A DNA stretch of 64,000 nucleotides from Collinsella aerofaciens (lineage in GTDB: Bacteria > Actinomycetota > Coriobacteriia > Coriobacteriales > Coriobacteriaceae), in contig NZ_JADNGN010000003.1 in the NCBI RefSeq assembly GCF_015553355.1, positions 33,456-97,455 of the forward strand. Reading direction: 5' to 3'. The notes beneath the pieces are model-generated. The model had not been told where the DNA came from. It saw only the letters and a list, made by a program, of their open reading frames with translations, and did not search any database. Shown here piece after piece: positions 58,960 to 64,000 of this stretch (positions are counted from its first letter, which is position 1; each line of letters opens with the position of its first letter). A program made the translations under genes and the position numbers.

Positions 58960-61325
58960 TAGCGCTCGCCTCCTTCCATGACGGCTGCAATTTCTTCTTG
59001 GGTAAGCCCCAGCTCCTCGGCGGAAAGCTGCGACTGTGCGATCTCCAGGTACGCCGGGCAGCTGCGCAGCAGCTCCTCGTGCGTGCCGGTGCCCACTACG
59101 TGGCCGTCGTCGAGCACGATGATCTGGTCGGCGTGCATGATGGTCGCGATGCGCTGGGCCACGACCACGAGTGCGGCGTCGGTAACGTTTTTGGCCAGCT
59201 CCTCGCGCAGGCGCGCGTCGGTCTTGTAGTCGAGGGCACTAAACGAGTCATCGAACACCACGACCTCGGGCTTTTTGGCCAATGCGCGGGCGATGGCCAG
59301 ACGCTGGCGCTGACCACCCGAAACATTGGAGCCGCCCTGGCTGATGGGGGAGTCGTAACCGCCCTCACGCTCGGCGATAAAGTCCTCGGCCTGTGCGATG
59401 CGCGCGGCCTGGCGCATGTCATCATCGCTCACCATGTCGCCGGCAAACTTGAGGTTGCTCTCGACGGTGCCCGAGAACAGACGCCCTTGCTGCGGGATGT
59501 AACCAATGCGGCGGCGCAGCTCGGAAAGGGTCATGTCGCGCACGTCGATGCCGTCGAGCGAAATGCTGCCGCCCGTGACGTCGTACAGGCGCGGAATCAG
59601 CTGTACGAGCGTGGACTTGCCCGAGCCCGTGGAGCCAATGATGCCGAGCATCTGACCGGCATGCGTGGTGAAGTTCACACCGCTAATGACGTCGGCGCGG
59701 GCATCGGGGTACTGGAAGCTCACGTCGCGGAAGGTGAGCTCACCGCGCGGCGAGCTGGCCGCGGGCAGTTTGGGCGAGGCAGGGTCGTTGATGCTCGTGG
59801 GGCAGGTGATGACCTCATCTACGCGCTCGGCTGCGACCTCGGCACGGGGCAGGATGACCGAAACCATGGTGAGGATCATAAACGCCATGACGATCTGCAT
59901 GGTGTAGGAGATAAACGCCATCATGTTGCCGACCTGCATCACGCCGTCGGACACGCCCTGCGCGCCAAACCAGACGATAAGCACGGTGATGCAGTTCATG
60001 ACGAGCATCATGAGCGGCATCATAAAGCTCATGGCTCGGTTGGTGTAGAGCTGCGTGGTCATCAGGTCGAGCGACGCCTTGTCAAAACGTTCGAGCTCAT
60101 GTTCCTCGCGGTTGAACGAGCGGATGGGCATAAGGCCGTCGAGCAGCTCGCGGGCGGTAAGGTTCACGCGGTCAACAAAGCTTTGCATCTTTTTGAACTT
60201 GGGCATGGTGAGGCCCATAAGCACGCCGACGACGGCCGAGACCGCGATGATGGCAACGGCGATGGTCCACTCCAGGCCGGTATGGTTGGCCAGGACGCGC
60301 ATGACGGCGACGATGCCCATGACGGGGGCCATCAGACACATGCGGATAAACAGAGTTGCGGCCATCTGGATCTGCTGAATGTCGTTGGTGCAGCGGGTGA
60401 TGAGCGAGGCCTGGCTAAACTTGCCCACCTCGGCCGGCGAGAAGTGCATAACCTTGTTGAAGGTCTCGCGGCGCAGGTCGCGGGCGATGGAGCAGGCGGT
60501 GCGCGAAGCCACGGCACCGGTCAGGATGGTGGCGACGAGCGACACGAGGCACAGTCCAAACATCGTGGTCGCCATGCGGCTCAGGTAGGCGTTCTGCACG
60601 TCGGCGGGGTCGATGCCCTGCGCCTTGTACTCGTCCTGTACATAGCTCACGGCGCGCTGGGTGACGATGGAGCCCGACATGGAGCCCATTTTGTCCGCCA
60701 TTTGGTTGGCGCCCTCGACGAGCTTGCTTTGGTCTACCAGACCGCCCTCGACACCCAGGCGCAGGCTCTTCATAGTGATCTTACCGCCGTCGGCATCAAT
60801 CTGCTTTTGCATGTTCTGCGCCGCCGCGGCCTTCTGCTGCATCTCGGCGAGCTGCTCGGGCGTCATCGCTGCCATTTGCTCGGGGGTGGGCATGGCCTGG
60901 GCAGCGTTGTCGTCTTTCTCGCTGGACGAGCCCATCATGTCGCCCATGGAGTTGGCGTCGATGCCCTGGTTGAGCGAAAGGACAACAGTCTCGGGCAGGC
61001 TCATGATATCGGCGAGCTTGCTGCCATCGGCACGCTCTTCCTCGGTGCCCATGTACGTTCGAATGCCGTTTTTGTCAGCCTTGCTAAACACGGCCTCCAC
61101 AGCCTTGGCGTCCTTGGCGCTCATAAAGAGTTCGAGGTCGTCGAGCGATTCGGCGCGGATGGTGTCGGGCATGGGCGAGGCGATGCCGCCTTGCTGTACA
61201 CCCACGTCGACGATATCACTCATGTAGGTAGGCAGTGCCAGATCGGCGTTGCAGCTGATTACGATAAGTACGATAGCTGCGAACAGTGCCAGGATATGCT
61301 TTTTAAAGAGCTTGAGAATCCTCAT
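58959..61325 (-). CDS. ABC exporter half-transporter, subunit 1 with degenerate ATPase site
   Basis: 788 residues. Between helices 1 and 2 a large extracytoplasmic insert spans roughly residues 35-240, with Met/Ala/Gln-rich sections such as PTPEQMAAMTPEQLAEMQQK. The ATPase domain has GSTGSGKSTLVQLIPRLYD and VSGGQRQRLAIARAL. Its Walker B reads VVVFDDSFSALD, with Asp where the catalytic Glu is usual, as in the non-canonical subunit of heterodimeric exporters. The ATG overlaps the MarR gene stop (ATGA). The operon order is marR, subunit 1, subunit 2. Confidence 0.92.
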   Translation of the reverse strand: MRILKLFKKHILALFAAIVLIVISCNADLALPTYMSDIVDVGVQQGGIASPMPDTIRAESLDDLELFMSAKDAKAVEAVFSKADKNGIRTYMGTEEERADGSKLADIMSLPETVVLSLNQGIDANSMGDMMGSSSEKDDNAAQAMPTPEQMAAMTPEQLAEMQQKAAAAQNMQKQIDADGGKITMKSLRLGVEGGLVDQSKLVEGANQMADKMGSMSGSIVTQRAVSYVQDEYKAQGIDPADVQNAYLSRMATTMFGLCLVSLVATILTGAVASRTACSIARDLRRETFNKVMHFSPAEVGKFSQASLITRCTNDIQQIQMAATLFIRMCLMAPVMGIVAVMRVLANHTGLEWTIAVAIIAVSAVVGVLMGLTMPKFKKMQSFVDRVNLTARELLDGLMPIRSFNREEHELERFDKASLDLMTTQLYTNRAMSFMMPLMMLVMNCITVLIVWFGAQGVSDGVMQVGNMMAFISYTMQIVMAFMILTMVSVILPRAEVAAERVDEVITCPTSINDPASPKLPAASSPRGELTFRDVSFQYPDARADVISGVNFTTHAGQMLGIIGSTGSGKSTLVQLIPRLYDVTGGSISLDGIDVRDMTLSELRRRIGYIPQQGRLFSGTVESNLKFAGDMVSDDDMRQAARIAQAEDFIAEREGGYDSPISQGGSNVSGGQRQRLAIARALAKKPEVVVFDDSFSALDYKTDARLREELAKNVTDAALVVVAQRIATIMHADQIIVLDDGHVVGTGTHEELLRSCPAYLEIAQSQLSAEELGLTQEEIAAVMEGGER

Positions 61326-61771
61326 TCGGCATCTCTCCTTTCTTGATTGCGGTCGATAATTTCGTTGGCACGCCTTAGAAGACGCACCATCTCTTGGGTA
61401 TCTGTTTCGCCGAGCTGCTCGAGGAAGGCCGCGGTGCGGTTCTCGAATTCCCGACGTTTGATTTCGAGATCCTGGAATCCTTTGTCGGTCACCGTGACGT
61501 GCACGCGACGACGGTCGGTCTTTGAGTGCTCGCGCTCGACCCAGCCCTTGGCTTCGAGAGCGCGTAGGATATTGGCGATGCGGGCACTCGAGACCCAGGC
61601 GCGATCAGCGAGTTCGCTCGGCGTGAGCGAACCGCCGGCGAGTATGAGGGCGCGCATGACGGCCATCTCGCCGCCGAGGGCTTTGTCCGCAAAGCGCGAA
61701 ATGCGCTGATGCATGCTGCCGAACTCGGTAAGGAGCTGGCGCCCAAGTTCACGGAAATCGGTATCTTCCAC
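61322..61771 (-). CDS. MarR-family regulator of the ABC exporter
   Basis: 149 residues with a winged helix (LTPSELADRAWVSSARIANI..LRALEAKGWVEREHSKTDRR). The start is GTG 61771. The stop overlaps the next gene by four bases (ATGA), so it is coupled to the exporter genes and probably represses them until a drug binds. An inverted repeat covers the start region. The Arg-rich wing and Asp-Arg pair are family features. Confidence 0.92.
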   Translation of the reverse strand: MEDTDFRELGRQLLTEFGSMHQRISRFADKALGGEMAVMRALILAGGSLTPSELADRAWVSSARIANILRALEAKGWVEREHSKTDRRRVHVTVTDKGFQDLEIKRREFENRTAAFLEQLGETDTQEMVRLLRRANEIIDRNQERRDAE

Positions 61772-61805
61772 CGAAAACCCCTAACACTAGAAACTATTTT
61801 CGGTG
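61769..61805. promoter_or_regulatory. MarR operator candidate
   Basis: CACCGAAAA (61769-61777) and TTTTCGGTG (61797-61805) form a perfect 9-bp inverted repeat that overlaps the GTG start of the marR-type gene. It is a likely self-repression site. Confidence 0.65.
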
Positions 61806-62061
61806 AAAGATGATACTCCCACTCAACCATCCCATTCGGTGGATTTCTAAGCATGTCCCAAAAATCTACTTGGCCGCTAGGCAATATTAAGAGTGGATTA
61901 AGACTTAAAATCATTCAATTGCTGAAGCGTTTCAAAGAACTATTATGCACGCGGTTAGGCGAGGGGTTGTCACCACCATGACGACTGGGACTCATATAAT
62001 CGCCACGTGCGATGCTCCAACTTCCCGCAAGGAGACACCTTACATAAAGGGGGATGGAGTC

Positions 62062-62811
62062 ATGGCATTTGACTTCACGGGTAAAACCGCGATCGTTACC
62101 GGTGGCACTCAGGGCATTGGCCTCGAGATCGCCAAGGGTATCGTTGCGGGCGGCGGACACGTCGCGCTCATCGCAAGGAACGCTGCTAAGGGCGAGGCCG
62201 CTGTGGCCGAGCTTGGCGAGGGCAACAAGTTCTATCAGCTCGATGTTGCCGATGCGCCCAAGGCGCGCGAGACCGTCGAGCAGATTTTTACGGACCTGCC
62301 GCAAACCAACATCCTGATCAACTGCGCTGGCGTCATCAGCACCAAGAAGTTCGACGAGATCGATGACACCGAGTGGCGTCGCACCATCGACATCAACCTC
62401 AACGGCACCTTTACCATGATGAACGCCGTGTACCCGCACTTTAAGGCGGCCCATGCCGGCACTATCGTCAACGTAAGCTCTGTTGCTGGCAAGATCGGCG
62501 GCGGCCTGCTCGGCACCGCGGCCTACGCGAGTTCCAAGGCCGGTGTCAATGGCCTGACCAAGGCGGTCGCCAAGGAAGGCGGCAAGTTTGGCGTCCGCTG
62601 CAACGCCGTGTGCCCGTCGCTCACGTTGACCGATATGACCTCGATTCTCTCTGACGAGAACTCTCAGCGCATCATCAACGGTATTCCTCTGGGCCGCGCC
62701 GCCCAGGCCAGCGAGCCTGCGCAGATGGTGCTGTTCTTCGCTTCCGACCTCGCCAGCTTCGTGAACGGCGAGATTGGTGACTGCGACGGCGGCATCGTCC
62801 TGGACGGGTAA
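62062..62811 (+). CDS. SDR-family oxidoreductase (KduD/gluconate dehydrogenase-like)
   Basis: 249 residues. The NAD(P) motif VTGGTQGIG is near residue 12, INCAGV near 85, the catalytic Ser in NVSSVAG and Tyr-x3-Lys in YASSKAG near 155-160, with a family-like end FVNGEIGDCDGGIVLDG. It oxidises or reduces a sugar acid or alcohol. A KdgT permease follows, so 2-deoxy- or ketodeoxygluconate metabolism is a fair guess. The start ATG 62062 has GGGGGATGGAG upstream. Confidence 0.88.
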   Translation: MAFDFTGKTAIVTGGTQGIGLEIAKGIVAGGGHVALIARNAAKGEAAVAELGEGNKFYQLDVADAPKARETVEQIFTDLPQTNILINCAGVISTKKFDEIDDTEWRRTIDINLNGTFTMMNAVYPHFKAAHAGTIVNVSSVAGKIGGGLLGTAAYASSKAGVNGLTKAVAKEGGKFGVRCNAVCPSLTLTDMTSILSDENSQRIINGIPLGRAAQASEPAQMVLFFASDLASFVNGEIGDCDGGIVLDG

Positions 62812-62830
62812 TACCCCGCGGTGATCGTTT

Positions 62831-62871
62831 GGCGACGGCTCCTGCGACTCGGGACCGTCGCCTTCTTTCTG
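62831..62871 (+). terminator. Hairpin between the SDR and kdgT genes
   Basis: GGCGACGG (62831-62838) pairs with CCGTCGCC (62855-62862), followed by TTCTTTCT. It may attenuate rather than fully separate the two genes. Confidence 0.65.
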
Positions 62872-62919
62872 ATATAGGCGCGTGCGGCTACGAATCGCAT
62901 GCATCCAAAGGAGATATAT

Positions 62920-63936
62920 ATGAGTGAATCGACTGCGGTGGAGGCGCCGGCGGCAAAGGAGCCGTTCTTTAAGATGTCCTCCATCCCGGGCGCCAATATT
63001 TTGGTGCCGCTTCTGTTGGGCTGTCTGCTCAACACGCTATTCCCCGACCTGTTCAAAACGCTCGGCAGCTTTACGCTTGGCATGACTCAGCAGGGCGCTG
63101 GCCCGCTCGTGGGCGCTTTTTTGCTCATCGTCGGTACGACGATTTCGTTTAAGAGTGCTCCTGCCGCCGCTGCCCGCGGCGCCATTATCATTGCCGTCAA
63201 GCAGGTCGTGGTCGTTGCCGTGTCGCTGCTCATCCTTTATGTATTCAACGACAACTTGTTTGGCATCTCTGCCATGGTGATGCTGGCGGCTTGCACCGGC
63301 GCCAACAACGCTATGTACGCTGGTCTGATGGGCACCATGGGCAACGAGGCCGAGCGTGGCGCCGTCGCAATCACCACGCTCGTTGTCGGCCCTCCGGTCA
63401 CGATGATCGTGCTCGGCGCCGCCGGTCAGGCTCCGATTGGCTGGTCGCTCGTGGGCGCCATCCTGCCGATCGTCGTCGGCATTATCCTGGGCAACCTGTT
63501 CCCCAGCTTTAAGAAGATGATGGCTCCGGCGCTTTCCGCCATCATCGTGCTCGTCTTCTTTGCCATGGGCTCGACCATGACCTTTGGTCAGCTCATTAAT
63601 GGCGGTCTTCCCGGTATTCTGCTCGGCGTGATCTGCTCGGTGGTCTTTGCAATTCCCGTCATCGCGGTCGATAAGCTCACGGGCGGTACGGGTGTCGCAG
63701 GTGCGGCCATTTCGAGCTGCGCCGGAGCCAATGTGGCCACGCCTGCTGCCATGGCAAGCGTCAACGAGGCCTTGTACGGCGGTGCGGTGCTCGCGACGGC
63801 TACGGCACAGGTTGCTGCCTGCGCAATCGTGACGGCTATTTTGACCCCGCTGGTCACCAGCTGGTGCCACAAGCATTTTGAGGGCCAGCAGAGCAACGGC
63901 AAGGCGACGACCGACAAGGCCTCCGCAGCCGCCTAA
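62920..63936 (+). CDS. kdgT: 2-keto-3-deoxygluconate permease
   Basis: 338 residues of the KdgT family, with about ten membrane helices. SIPGANILVPLLLGCLLNTLF, GAGPLVGAFLLIVGTTISF, AACTGANNAMYAGLMG and SSCAGANVATPAAMASVN are characteristic. It is an inner-membrane H+ symporter for ketodeoxygluconate, the product of pectin or uronate breakdown. AAAGGAG precedes ATG 62920. The KDG kinase and aldolase are not in the window and may follow beyond the right edge. Confidence 0.92.
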   Translation: MSESTAVEAPAAKEPFFKMSSIPGANILVPLLLGCLLNTLFPDLFKTLGSFTLGMTQQGAGPLVGAFLLIVGTTISFKSAPAAAARGAIIIAVKQVVVVAVSLLILYVFNDNLFGISAMVMLAACTGANNAMYAGLMGTMGNEAERGAVAITTLVVGPPVTMIVLGAAGQAPIGWSLVGAILPIVVGIILGNLFPSFKKMMAPALSAIIVLVFFAMGSTMTFGQLINGGLPGILLGVICSVVFAIPVIAVDKLTGGTGVAGAAISSCAGANVATPAAMASVNEALYGGAVLATATAQVAACAIVTAILTPLVTSWCHKHFEGQQSNGKATTDKASAAA

Positions 63937-64000
63937 TGCCAAACGGTAATCAAAGCTAAAAACTAGCTACGCCACAGGGCGGCCACGGGGGATCCCGTGG

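Overview
This 64 kb window looks like a chromosome segment of a gut Coriobacteriia actinobacterium, most likely Collinsella-like. The basis is high GC, strong AAGGAG-type ribosome sites, many PTS and LacI-family genes, and dense dispersed palindromes. The genus is an inference from gene content; no rRNA is present. Most of the window is devoted to sugar uptake, with an agmatine locus, an efflux locus and a ketodeoxygluconate locus to the right.

Region 1-8.1 kb: the 3' end of a GntR/UTRA regulator, then agaS and nagA (amino-sugar phosphates), a flavodoxin, a lacX-lacC pair, a duplicated 3' scrap of nagA, a YhcH-type protein, tRNA-Thr(CGT), an orphan PTS IIB whose phospho-histidine position is tyrosine, and galM. 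Region 8.3-15 kb: a DeoR regulator, an unknown TIM-barrel-like gene with a GntR gene next to a Lac-family PTS permease, a duplicated fragment of the DeoR gene, and a Fic protein behind a 32-bp inverted repeat. Region 15-30 kb: three modules, each with a Lac-family IICB permease, a LacG-like 6-phospho-beta-galactosidase and a LacI regulator. One of the permeases (16.7-18.5 kb) is frameshifted. A single IIA gene (lacF) follows. Region 30-45 kb: a membrane protein, lacA, lacB, a second lacX-lacC pair, a DUF4143-type ATPase between direct repeats, galK-galT with a LacI regulator, an FprA flavoprotein, and a DeoR regulator divergent from a class II aldolase.

Taken together, galactosides enter by PTS, are split by LacG, isomerised by LacAB, phosphorylated by LacC and cleaved by the GatY-like aldolase. 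GalNAc-6-P would join the same route through NagA/AgaS, and free galactose can use GalM-GalK-GalT. Both arms meet at tagatose-6-phosphate.

Region 45-64 kb: a NUDIX-Vsr fusion protein, a BceAB-like ABC transporter, an agmatine deiminase locus (AguR-like membrane LuxR regulator, aguB, aguD, aguA; no carbamate kinase in the window), DAHP synthase, a MarR-controlled heterodimeric ABC exporter, and an SDR dehydrogenase with a KdgT permease.

The most unusual content is non-coding. There are seven copies of a 57-bp palindrome, six of them in pairs about 80 bp apart; a family of long 3'-UTR hairpins with compensatory changes; a perfect 38-bp inverted repeat around a hairpin; and LacI operators whose sequence differs module by module along with the recognition helix.
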